From DATEJJ01 sp039649115 (GTDB taxonomy: Bacteria; Actinomycetota; Actinomycetes; Mycobacteriales; Micromonosporaceae): a stretch of 35,439 nt of DNA. The notes beneath the pieces are model-generated. The model did no database searches, was not told the origin of the DNA, and saw only the letters and a program-made list of their open reading frames with translations. This document shows, piece by piece, positions 1 to 6,480 of the stretch; within the stretch, counting starts at the first letter, position 1, and every line of letters begins with the position of its first letter. Position numbers and translations under genes: made by a program. The stretch spans positions 1 to 35,439 of the forward strand of contig JBBWZQ010000111.1 of NCBI GenBank assembly GCA_039649115.1. The letters are read 5' to 3'.

Positions 1-2
1 AG

Positions 3-242
3 CTGGCGGCCGGCCTGGTGGAGGGGCGGCTGCACCTCGCCGCGTATGCCCTGGGCGCCAGCGCCTCCGGCATGACCTTCCTCGACTCGGAGGTGCCCGC
101 GCTGCTCGGCGAGCCGGACGGCCTCGCCGCTCTGCTGTTCACCTGCGTCGGCGTCCCGGCGTACGCGTCGCGACGCGGAGGCGGGCCAGGCGCGCCGGCC
201 GCGGTCAGGACGGTCACGCCCCGGTTGGTGGACGATCCCTAG
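3..242 (+). CDS. Nitroreductase / SagB-type dehydrogenase family protein, C-terminal fragment
   Basis: The reading frame is already open at the window edge and ends with TAG at 240-242, so only about the last 79 residues are visible. The stretch with HLAAYALGASASGMTFLDSEVP followed by LLFTCVGVP matches the C-terminal part of flavin-dependent nitroreductase/SagB-like oxidoreductases, where this helix and strand pack near the FMN site. The catalytic and FMN-binding N-terminal part lies outside the window, so substrate and role cannot be judged. The last 25 residues are Pro/Arg/Gly-rich and look like an unstructured tail. Family membership is an inference from the short motif. Confidence 0.55.
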   Translation: MAAGLVEGRLHLAAYALGASASGMTFLDSEVPALLGEPDGLAALLFTCVGVPAYASRRGGGPGAPAAVRTVTPRLVDDP

Positions 243-252
243 CTAGGTCGCA

Positions 253-626
253 TCACGCGAGATCGACGACGAGACCGCTCGTGGCGATCCCGATCCGGCC
301 GTCGAATTCGCGCTCGGCCGCCGCGTGTACGGCCGCGGGGTCCGTGCCGGGTGGGCTCGGGCCGGTGTCACCGGTGTAGGCGAGCACCCGCCCATCCGCG
401 ACGAGCCGGACCCCGGCGTTGGGTACCGAGTGCGGTAGCGACCGGGTGTGTGCCTGGAACGGGCCGATGTCCAGGCGGTCGCCGGGGCTGAACTCGTGGC
501 GGACGTACGCGCTGTCCAGCAGTCCGGGGCGGTCCAGCGCGAGGACCGCGTCCAGCGCGCCGGGCAGCTGCAGGCCTGGCCGGCCTGTGGCCACGCCCCG
601 CCGCCGCCGAGAACTGCCAACCGCAT
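253..626 (-). pseudogene. Decayed metallo-beta-lactamase-fold hydrolase
   Basis: ATG at 626-624 begins MRLAVLGGGGAWPQAGQACS, the typical start of MBL-fold hydrolases of the RNase Z-like group. After about 20 codons the family-like reading continues in another frame, which carries FSPGDRLDIGPFQAHTRSLPHSVPNAGVRL, then ADGRVLAYTGDTGPSP, and a tail ending FDGRIGIATSGLVVDLA at the TGA at 255-253. These are recognisable N-terminal, middle and C-terminal blocks of one family. However, the segment that should hold the zinc-binding HxHxDH motif is missing, and so is the block after GDTGPS. About 120 codons remain where the family usually has about 240. I read it as a relic with a frameshift and at least two internal deletions, not a working enzyme. 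Confidence 0.7.
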
Positions 627-664
627 TCCGGCAACACTAGGCCGGCGTGCGGCACCCGCGCAGT

Positions 665-733
665 AAGGTCGGTGCCGCGACGGTGATCCCGACATCGGGC
701 CGGTGTCGAGATCGCCGGCCCGGCACCGACCTT
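665..733. repeat. Long imperfect palindrome with nested stems
   Basis: A perfect 13-bp inverted repeat (AAGGTCGGTGCCG at 665-677, complement at 721-733) encloses two further paired segments: GGTGATC with GATCGCC (one G-T pair), and GACA with TGTC around a GGGCCGG-containing loop. The whole folds as one long hairpin followed by a short T run. It lies between the start of the decayed MBL gene (626, minus) and the start of the YCII gene (782, plus), so it is not placed as an ordinary terminator between converging genes. It could be a small palindromic repeat element, a structured leader or an attenuator for the YCII gene. Confidence 0.6.
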
Positions 734-781
734 TTGGTAGGCGGCCGGACCGACCGGCGCTCGATGGAAGGAGTCGTCCCG

Positions 782-1132
782 GTGAAGTACCTGATGCTGC
801 TCTACGACATCCCGAACGTCCGGGAGATCATCTCGCCGGCGGCCATGGCCGAGATGGGGGCCCTGCTCAACGGGCTGACCGAGTCCGGCGAGCTGCTGAG
901 TACCGAGGGGCTGGCCGACCCGTCGCAGACCAGGACGATCCGCGAGCGCGATGGGGTGACGGTCGTCACCGACGGGCCGTTCGCGGAGGCCAAGGAGCAC
1001 ATGGGCGGCTTCCTGCTGCTCGACGTCGAGGACGAGGGCCGGGCCGTCGAGATCGCCGCCAGCTGGCCGGCCGGCCTCTGCGCGGCTATCGAGGTGCGAC
1101 CCCTGATGAACCAGGGCGGCGCCGACGTGTGA
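782..1132 (+). CDS. YCII-related (DGPF domain) protein
   Basis: A 116-residue protein starting VKYLMLLYDIP and containing VVTDGPFAEAKEHMGGFLLLDVEDEGRAVEIAASWP. This is the diagnostic DGPF-E-KE-GGF block of the YCII/DGPF family, small ferredoxin-fold dimers of largely unknown function. They are often encoded next to ECF sigma factors, and none is visible here. I chose the GTG at 782 because GGAAGGAG ends about 8 bases before it and the family begins MKYML. An upstream in-frame ATG at 764 would add only six residues. The gene ends 18 bp from the stop of the convergent GH53 gene. Confidence 0.85.
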   Translation: MKYLMLLYDIPNVREIISPAAMAEMGALLNGLTESGELLSTEGLADPSQTRTIRERDGVTVVTDGPFAEAKEHMGGFLLLDVEDEGRAVEIAASWPAGLCAAIEVRPLMNQGGADV

Positions 1133-1154
1133 CCCCCGGGCGGCCGCGGGTCAC
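1129..1154. terminator. Hairpin between convergent YCII and GH53 genes
   Basis: GTGACCC at 1129-1135 is complementary to GGGTCAC at 1148-1154, with a GC-rich loop between. Each arm contains the TGA stop codon of one of the two convergent genes. There is no T tract, so termination in both directions is an inference from position and structure. Confidence 0.4.
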
Positions 1155-2278
1155 GGCGTCCAACGGACGTTGGGGTTGATGTGGCCGGTCCAGTCGAAGG
1201 TGGCCATGTTGTCCCACTCGTCGCCGGTGCCGTTGATGTTCGCCGGGTCCCAGCCGTTGCCGGAGATGGCGTACCAGGTGGGTTCCCAGTAGAAGACGCC
1301 GATCGCTCCCGCGTTGCGCGCGGTGTTCTGCACGGCGGTGAACTCGCTGGCCTGCCCCGCCCAGGTGGCGGAGTAGCCGGAGCACGGTGCGGATCCGGTG
1401 ACCGCATTCGCCTGGCTGTCGGCATTGGCCGCGGTGAAGGGGTACGCGGTCTCGGCGATGACGACCGGCTTGCCGTAGCGGGACCGCACGTCACCGATGA
1501 CGTTGGACAGGTTCGTCAGCGAGCCGTGCCACATGCAGTAGTAGGACAGGCCGGTGACGTCCCAGCTGACCCCCTTCGCGGTGATCCCGTCGTAGAACCA
1601 GCGGGCATTGGCGTCGCTGTTGGCGTCGGCCGTGTGGATGATCACTTTGGTACCGCTGTTGCAGGCCTTCGTCGCGTTGTAGCCGGACTTCAGCAGCAGG
1701 CTCAGGTTGGTGAAGTCGTTGTTGGTCACTTTCCCGTCGTTCCACAGCATGCCGACGTTGATCTCGTTGCCGATCTGCACGCTGTCCGGCGTCGTGCCCT
1801 GTGCCTTCAGGCTGTTGCACACGTCGTAGGTGTAGTTGTAGACGTCGGTCTGCAGTTGGCCGATGCCGTGGCTCGACCACGCGGCGGGCTTGAACTGCTT
1901 GCCGGGGTCGGCCCAGGTGTCCGAGTAGTGGAAGTCGATCATCAGGGCGAGCCCCTTGGCCTTCACCGTCCGGGCGTAGGCGAGGACCTTCGTCTTGTTG
2001 TCGTACCCGCTGGCCGGGTTGTTCCAGATCCGCAGGCGGACATAGTTGACGCCGACGCTCTTCAGGATGTCCAGCGGATCTGCGGGGGTACCGCTGGAGT
2101 TGTAGTACTTCGCACCCAGATCCAGGCTGCGCTGCACGGACGACACGTCGGCGCCGAGCATGGTCAGGGTGGTCGCGGCGGAGGCGGGCAGCGGGGTCGC
2201 GAGTATGGCCGCCGGCAGGGCTGCCGTTGCCAGCAGCAGTGCGAGTCGGGCCCTGGGGTTGCGGGGATGCGCGGTCAT
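1151..2278 (-). CDS. Secreted arabinogalactan endo-beta-1,4-galactanase (GH53)
   Basis: A 375-residue exported enzyme. Residues 1-34 form a Sec signal peptide (Arg-rich start, Ala/Leu core, ASA-A end). The rest is a single GH53 (beta/alpha)8 domain: MLGADVSSVQRSLDLGAKYY at its start, DILKSVGVNYVRLRIWNNP, DFHYSDTWADPGKQ, then IGNEINVG with the predicted acid/base Glu172, and VIAETAYPF with the predicted nucleophile Glu276. GH53 enzymes cut beta-1,4-galactan side chains of pectic arabinogalactan I. Length is normal for a single-domain member; no carbohydrate-binding module is attached. The ATG at 2278 is preceded by GAGGAGA. Two LacI-type palindromes upstream suggest sugar-induced derepression. 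It belongs functionally with the GH43 and GH51 genes near the other end of the window. Confidence 0.95.
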   Translation of the reverse strand: MTAHPRNPRARLALLLATAALPAAILATPLPASAATTLTMLGADVSSVQRSLDLGAKYYNSSGTPADPLDILKSVGVNYVRLRIWNNPASGYDNKTKVLAYARTVKAKGLALMIDFHYSDTWADPGKQFKPAAWSSHGIGQLQTDVYNYTYDVCNSLKAQGTTPDSVQIGNEINVGMLWNDGKVTNNDFTNLSLLLKSGYNATKACNSGTKVIIHTADANSDANARWFYDGITAKGVSWDVTGLSYYCMWHGSLTNLSNVIGDVRSRYGKPVVIAETAYPFTAANADSQANAVTGSAPCSGYSATWAGQASEFTAVQNTARNAGAIGVFYWEPTWYAISGNGWDPANINGTGDEWDNMATFDWTGHINPNVRWTP

Positions 2279-2329
2279 CCTTGTCTCCTCGGATCAAGAC
2301 ATGCGGCGCGGGACGCGTGTTAAAAGGGT

Positions 2330-2341
2330 GTGAGCGCTCAC
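2330..2341. promoter_or_regulatory. LacI-type operator O1 of the GH53 gene
   Basis: A perfect 12-bp palindrome, GTGAGCGCTCAC, centred about 57 bp upstream of the GH53 start. It equals the core of the symmetric lac operator and has the central CG expected of LacI-family sites. It would lie inside a weak candidate promoter on the minus strand (GCTTAC near 2343-2348, TTTTAA near 2320-2325, spacing 17), which suits repression. Confidence 0.75.
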
Positions 2342-2413
2342 GGTAAGCACTCGAAGGCGAAAAGGGAAGAGTGGCGTTTCTGCTTACGTAACTGGAGGTC
2401 TGGCTGAGCTGGC

Positions 2414-2433
2414 GACCGTGAGCGCTCCCGGTC
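2414..2433. promoter_or_regulatory. Second LacI-type operator O2
   Basis: A 20-bp palindrome with a single mismatched pair: GACC, then GTGAGCGCTCCC, then GGTC. Its core differs from O1 by one base. The two centres are about 88 bp apart, which is compatible with a repression loop. It also lies just upstream of the divergent gene at 2461, overlapping where that gene's -35 region would be. Confidence 0.7.
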
Positions 2434-2460
2434 AGGTCGGCAGCAGGCTACGGTCGGCGG

Positions 2461-3117
2461 GTGGGTACGGCAGCGTTGCAGAACCGCGTCACGCCCACCG
2501 GCGAGATCGTGCCGGACGCGCACCGGGGACTGTTGATGGGCAACCGTGGCTGCCTGCACCACCCGGACCGCCGGCTCGGCGCGGCGCGGTGGCGTTCGAA
2601 GCTGTGGATCTGTTGCGTGCTCGACTGGAAGGGCGTGCGCCGCGACCCGATGCCCCCCGGCCGCTGGACGGCGCTGTTCTTCCTGGACGAGGCGACCGCC
2701 CTGGCCGCGGGGCACCGCCCCTGCGGGTACTGCCGCCGCGCCGACCACATCGCGTTCGCCGAGGCATGGCGGGCCGGGCACGGGCTGGCGCGCCGACCCC
2801 GGGCCGGCGAGCTGGATGCGCGCCTGCACGCCGAGCGGGTCGATCCGCGCTCGCGCCGGCAGCGCAGCCGGCCGGCCCGCCCGCGAGACCTGCCCGACGG
2901 CGTCATGATCCGGTACGCCGGCGCGCCCGCGCTGCTGGTCGGCGGGCAGGCCGTGCCCTGGTCGTTCGCCGGGTACGGTGCGCCGGCCCGGATCGACCCC
3001 ACCACAACCGTGGACCTGTTGACCCCGCCGGCCACGGTGGCGACGATCGCCGCCGGGTACCGGCCGCTGGTCCACCCGAGCGCCCCCGCCGGGCAGCTGC
3101 GGCGCCTGCCCGGCTGA
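2461..3117 (+). CDS. Conserved hypothetical protein with an HRPCGYCRR motif
   Basis: A 218-residue cytoplasmic protein without signal peptide or membrane segment. The N-terminal half (NRVTPTGEIVPD, GLLMGNRGCLHHP, WKGVRR, WTALFFLDEATALAAGHRPCGYCRRADHIAFAEAW) is the conserved part of an uncharacterised family I recognise from actinobacteria and proteobacteria. HRPCGYCRR recalls the Cys motif of the Ada-type metal-binding domain, so zinc binding is possible. The C-terminal half (GVMIRYAGAPALLVGGQAVPWSFAGY) is a probable beta-rich segment. I chose GTG 2461: TACGGT lies at 2449-2454, so the transcript could be leaderless. O2 lies just upstream, but nothing in the protein points to sugar metabolism. 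Confidence 0.65.
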   Translation: MGTAALQNRVTPTGEIVPDAHRGLLMGNRGCLHHPDRRLGAARWRSKLWICCVLDWKGVRRDPMPPGRWTALFFLDEATALAAGHRPCGYCRRADHIAFAEAWRAGHGLARRPRAGELDARLHAERVDPRSRRQRSRPARPRDLPDGVMIRYAGAPALLVGGQAVPWSFAGYGAPARIDPTTTVDLLTPPATVATIAAGYRPLVHPSAPAGQLRRLPG

Positions 3118-3121
3118 CCTC

Positions 3122-3310
3122 TCAGTGGGCCGGCCCCCAGGCGAACACGTCGCTGGCGCGGTTGGTGTCCTGGGGTACGAGGCCTCCGCTGGACACGCAG
3201 ACCCGGCTGGTCACCGCGGACGCGGCGATCGGTCGCGCCGGGCCAGGCCCCGGCGTGACCGCCGGCAGACCCATGACAGCAGCCGTCACCGCCGCGCTCC
3301 ACGCGATCAT
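3122..3310 (-). pseudogene. Remnant of a TolB/WD40-like beta-propeller exported protein
   Basis: A 62-residue frame with a hydrophobic signal-like start (MIAWSAAVTAAVMGLPAV) followed by VTSRVCVSSGGLVPQDTNRASDVFAWG. The pieces TSRV-VS and NLVPGDTN-ASDVF-R are repeat-unit hallmarks of actinobacterial TolB-like propeller proteins. Here the two halves of a unit are joined with the middle missing, and only part of one unit remains out of the usual several. I read it as a deleted relic; a genuine small exported protein cannot be excluded. It ends 4 bp from the stop of the convergent gene. Confidence 0.45.
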
Positions 3311-3542
3311 GGGACCATCCCGTCCCGCTCATCCGGGCCGGCCTGGCCAGCAGCCACGCAGGCAGGATCGCAAGCCCGATGAGGCAGCGGTCGGGAAATA
3401 GGAGGGGAATCCCCTGAAGGACGGAAGGACTTGCCCGCCTCAGCCGGGCCGACCCATATCGAGGATGAGCGCGGCGAGCTACCGACCGGGGTGTGGCACC
3501 GGTGAGGCGGCGTGTGGTCTCAGTGACCTGGTCCGGAAGGTG

Positions 3543-3746
3543 TCAGAGGGGTCGAACGTTTTCCGCCTGCGGACCCTTCTGACCCTGGGTGACGTCGAAC
3601 TCGACCTTCTGGCCCTCGCTGAGCTCGCGGTATCCGCTACTGGCGATAGCGGAGTAGTGGACGAAGACGTCGGCACCGCCGCCGTCCTGTGCGATGAAGC
3701 CGAATCCCTTGTCCGAGTTGAACCACTTCACGGTGCCAGTTGGCAT
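3543..3746 (-). CDS. Cold-shock protein (CspA family)
   Basis: A 67-residue single cold-shock domain: GTVKWFNSDKGFGFIAQDGGGADVFVHYSAI contains both RNA-binding motifs (KGFGFI and VFVHY), and the tail QGQKGPQAENVRPL is standard. These proteins bind single-stranded RNA and DNA and melt mRNA secondary structure. The start ATG at 3746 has GAAGGAG eight bases upstream. The frame stays open far upstream on the minus strand, but that extension overlaps the divergent methyltransferase gene and is only GC-rich shadow. Two hundred bases downstream (3311-3542) contain no gene; the only structure seen there is the short palindrome AGGGGAATCCCCT at 3403-3415. Confidence 0.95.
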   Translation of the reverse strand: MPTGTVKWFNSDKGFGFIAQDGGGADVFVHYSAIASSGYRELSEGQKVEFDVTQGQKGPQAENVRPL

Positions 3747-3893
3747 GCGACTACTCCTTCGTGGTGTGGACGCCGTTGATGCGGCCACCTCAAGGACACT
3801 AGTCTGCCCTACCGGTTGTACGCGGTTGTTGGCGGGACGTGGCAGATCGGGGTTGCCCGTACGTGTCCGTCGCTCATCGGTCATGCTAGGTCC

Positions 3894-4577
3894 GTGACGA
3901 GTCGAGCAGGCGCCTTTGCCTTCCTTGAGGACGAGCTGCTCGCACCGCAGGTTTACGGGCTCGATCGGCTCCGCCTCGTCGAGGCGCCGTTCGTACCCGA
4001 AATTCATCTGCATCTGGCCGAGGACGCCATCGTGTGGTGGGCGCGGATGGAGGCCGAGACGGGTGCGGTGATGACGGCCCCGTTCTGGGCGACCGCGTGG
4101 CCGGGCGGTCAGGCGGTCGCGCGCTACGTGCTGGACAATCCGGCGACGGTCGGCGGCCGGCGGGTACTGGATGTCGCCTCGGGGTCGGGGCTGGTGGCCA
4201 TCGCCGCCGGGCTGGCCGGCGCGGCGGCGGTGACCGCGAACGACATCGACCCGTACGCCCTGGCGGCGATCGCGTTGAACGCGGGCGTCAACGGCGTGGC
4301 GGTGTCGGCGTTCCCGGGTGACCTGCTCGACGGCGACGGGGGCGACGCCGACGTGGTACTCGCCGGTGATGTCTTCTACAGCGAGCCCATTGCCCTGCGG
4401 ATGTGGCCGTTCCTGCAGCGTGCCGCGGCGCGCGGTGCCTGCGTGCTGGTCGGTGACCCGGGCCGGGGGTACCTGCCCGCGGACCGGTTGACGATCGTGG
4501 CGAGCTACCCGGTGCCGGCGCCCGGCGATTCGACCGAGCCGCAGATCAGCCGGATGAACGTGCTCCTGGTGCGATGA
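3894..4577 (+). CDS. Class I SAM-dependent methyltransferase, Nnt1/ETFBKMT-like
   Basis: A 227-residue protein. After an N-terminal helix-rich region it shows PFWATAWPGGQAVARYVLDNP, the SAM-binding motif I RVLDVASGSGLVAIAA, motif II-like VTANDIDPYALAAIALNA, and VVLAGDVFYSEP. This order matches the COG3897 group related to the ETF-beta lysine methyltransferase and the L11 methyltransferase PrmA. The substrate is probably a protein side chain, but that is not shown here. The GTG at 3894 is chosen because homologues start close to it and TAGGTC just upstream suggests a leaderless or near-leaderless transcript; the longer frame from 3816 adds a non-family-like extension. The gene is divergent from csp. 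Confidence 0.8.
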   Translation: MTSRAGAFAFLEDELLAPQVYGLDRLRLVEAPFVPEIHLHLAEDAIVWWARMEAETGAVMTAPFWATAWPGGQAVARYVLDNPATVGGRRVLDVASGSGLVAIAAGLAGAAAVTANDIDPYALAAIALNAGVNGVAVSAFPGDLLDGDGGDADVVLAGDVFYSEPIALRMWPFLQRAAARGACVLVGDPGRGYLPADRLTIVASYPVPAPGDSTEPQISRMNVLLVR

Positions 4578-4710
4578 CCTCGCCGTGCCGCCGGGAGGTG
4601 TCGGAGGTCCGGCCGTGCCACCAGTTGGACTATCCGTACTCCTGGGCGCCGAACGTGACCCGCAGGGACTACCGTCGTCACACGTGGCACCAAGCCGGGA
4701 GGCCCTGACC

Positions 4711-5013
4711 ATGAGCAAGCCCATCGACTATGACTCACCGCGCCAACCGGCGGTCGAGACGGACGACAACGCCCTGCATGAACTCACCGGGCGCGGTGCG
4801 GCAGCGCAGTCGCCCCGGGTCGAGCTCGATGACACCGATACGGCCGATGGCTTCGAGCTTCCCGACGCGGACCTGTCCGGCGAGGAGATGACGGTGGCTG
4901 TCGTGCCGATGCAGCCCGACGAGTTCCGCTGCCGGCGCTGCTTCCTCGTGCACCACCGCAGTCAGCTCGTCCCGCAACCCGACGGTCAGCAGGTCTGCCA
5001 GGAGTGCTCCTGA
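4711..5013 (+). CDS. DUF4193 family protein
   Basis: A 100-residue acidic protein typical of Actinobacteria: MSKPIDYDSPR at the start, DDTDTADGFELPDADLSGEEMTVAVVPMQPDEFRCRRCFLVHHRSQLV in the middle and QQVCQECS at the end. Two CxxC pairs near the C-terminus form a probable zinc ribbon. The family is small and uncharacterised and is sometimes encoded near RNA polymerase-associated or housekeeping genes. The ATG at 4711 has GGGAGG about 9 bases upstream and matches the family start. The frame is open upstream to 4585, but that part is intergenic. It ends 8 bp from the convergent gene. Confidence 0.9.
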   Translation: MSKPIDYDSPRQPAVETDDNALHELTGRGAAAQSPRVELDDTDTADGFELPDADLSGEEMTVAVVPMQPDEFRCRRCFLVHHRSQLVPQPDGQQVCQECS

Positions 5014-5021
5014 CGGTCACC

Positions 5022-5240
5022 TCACGGCACGAGCTCCCGCCAGCCCGGGCGACCGCCCAGCCACGCGCCGGCGAGGATCTCCGCCGATGCCCGGCCCGGG
5101 CAGGGCTGTACCTTCGACCGGCCACCACCACCGCCGGCCTGCGCTTCTACTTCCCATTGCTCGCCGTCGGTGCGGATGTACACGTCACGACGCCCGAGCA
5201 AACTACGGTCCCCGTTCCACCAATGGCGCTCGACTCTCAC
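5022..5240 (-). CDS. Small conserved actinobacterial protein of unknown function
   Basis: A 72-residue protein, VRVERHWWNGDRSLLGRRDVYIRTDGEQWEVEAQAGG followed by a Gly-rich turn, a CPGRASAEILAGAWLGG helix and GWRELVP. The pattern RHWW then a beta-hairpin with DGEQWEVE and a terminal WRE resembles a recurrent short hypothetical family of actinomycetes; no function is known to me. The GTG at 5240 is chosen because CTATAC lies at 5255-5250 on the minus strand, at the spacing expected of a leaderless promoter, and family members start near M/V-R-V-x-R-x-W. An alternative GTG at 5258 would run through that -10 element. Confidence 0.6.
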   Translation of the reverse strand: MRVERHWWNGDRSLLGRRDVYIRTDGEQWEVEAQAGGGGGRSKVQPCPGRASAEILAGAWLGGRPGWRELVP

Positions 5241-5409
5241 ACACTGACCGTATAGCACGGCATGCGAGCAGGGAACCCGTCATGATCTTGTCAGGCTCAC
5301 GGGTCACGGCACGGTTTGATTACATGAGCGCCAAGCGGAGATCTTTCCGAATCCTTACAACGGCGGCGTGTCGCACCGCGTATCGGGTCGGCGCCGTAGC
5401 GTGGCGGAG

Positions 5410-6474
5410 ATGCGAGTACTGATCACCGGGGGTGCCGGGTTCATCGGGTCGTACGTCGCCGACGCCCTGGTGGACGCGGGGCACGACGTGGTGGTCCTCG
5501 ACGCGCTGCTGCCGCAGGCGCACGGCGGCGCTCTGCCACCGTGGTGCGACCGGTACGAGGTGGTGGTCGGGGACGTCGCCGACCCGCGCATGCTGGAACG
5601 GGTGCTGGACGGGGTGGACACGGTGTGCCACCAGGCCGCGATGGTCGGGCACGGTGCCGACCCCACGGACGCGCCGCACTACACCGGGCACAACGACCAC
5701 GCGACGGCGGTGCTGCTGGCCCGGATGTACACCGCGGGCATCTCCCGGCTGGTGCTGGCCAGTTCCATGGTCGTCTACGGGGAGGGCCGCTACGCCTGCG
5801 AGCAGCACGGCGTGGTGCGTCCGGCCGCGCGGCGGGCCGAGGACCTGGCGGCCGGCCGGTTCGAGCCGACCTGCCCGCGCTGCGCCGCGCCGCTGACCGC
5901 CGGGCTGGTGCCGGAGGACGCGCCGCTGGAGCCGCGCAGCACGTACGCGGCGACCAAGGTGGCGCAGGAGCACCTCGCCGGGGCCTGGGCGCGGCAGACC
6001 GGCGGTACGGTGTGGGCGCTGCGCTACCACAACGTGTACGGCCCCCGGATGCCCCGCGACACCCCGTACGCCGGGGTCGCCTCCCTGTTCCGCTCCTCGC
6101 TGGCGCGGGGGCAGCCGCCCCAGGTGATGGAGGACGGGCGGCAGCGCCGCGACTTCGTCCACGTCACCGATGTGGCCAGGGCCAACCTGCTGGCGTTGAC
6201 CGCACCGGCCACCGGCACGTACACGGCGGTGAATGTGTGCTCGGGGCAGCCGCACACGGTCGGCGACCTGGCGCAGGCGTTGGCCGCCGCGATGGGTGGC
6301 CCGCCGCCGGTCGTGGTGGGCGGCGCGCGGCCGGGCGACGTCCGGCACGTGGTGGCCGCACCGCACCTGGCCGACGAGGTCCTGGGGTTCCGTGCCCAGG
6401 TGGGCTTCACGCAGGGCGTGGCCGGGTTCGCGGCGGGCCCGTTGCGCGAGCCGGCCGCCGCCGGCGCCACCTGA
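5410..6474 (+). CDS. NAD-dependent sugar-nucleotide epimerase (dTDP-L-rhamnose 4-epimerase-like)
   Basis: A 354-residue extended short-chain dehydrogenase. The Rossmann motif GGAGFIG is at residues 7-13, LASSMVVYGEG carries the catalytic Ser region, and STYAATK gives the Tyr179-Lys183 pair. RRDFVHVTDVARANLLAL is the usual substrate-domain signature. Unlike ordinary UDP-galactose epimerases it has an insert with C130-E-Q-H133 and C155-P-R-C158, a possible zinc site that also occurs in dTDP-L-rhamnose 4-epimerases of the WbiB type. The product would be a nucleotide sugar for envelope polysaccharide. ATG 5410 follows GGCGGAG. It ends 6 bp from the convergent membrane glycosyltransferase-like gene. 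Confidence 0.85.
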   Translation: MRVLITGGAGFIGSYVADALVDAGHDVVVLDALLPQAHGGALPPWCDRYEVVVGDVADPRMLERVLDGVDTVCHQAAMVGHGADPTDAPHYTGHNDHATAVLLARMYTAGISRLVLASSMVVYGEGRYACEQHGVVRPAARRAEDLAAGRFEPTCPRCAAPLTAGLVPEDAPLEPRSTYAATKVAQEHLAGAWARQTGGTVWALRYHNVYGPRMPRDTPYAGVASLFRSSLARGQPPQVMEDGRQRRDFVHVTDVARANLLALTAPATGTYTAVNVCSGQPHTVGDLAQALAAAMGGPPPVVVGGARPGDVRHVVAAPHLADEVLGFRAQVGFTQGVAGFAAGPLREPAAAGAT

Positions 6475-6480
6475 CCGTCC

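Noticed and set aside
1181..2323. Long open frame on the plus strand across the GH53 gene
   Set aside because: It is antisense to a clear GH53 gene, its composition is Val/Gly/Arg/Asp-rich low complexity, and it shows no family motif; GC-rich codon bias produces such shadows.
3747..4724. Upstream extension of the cold-shock protein frame
   Set aside because: The family-length protein starts at 3746 with its own Shine-Dalgarno site; the extension overlaps the divergent methyltransferase and reads as Arg/Pro/Gly shadow.
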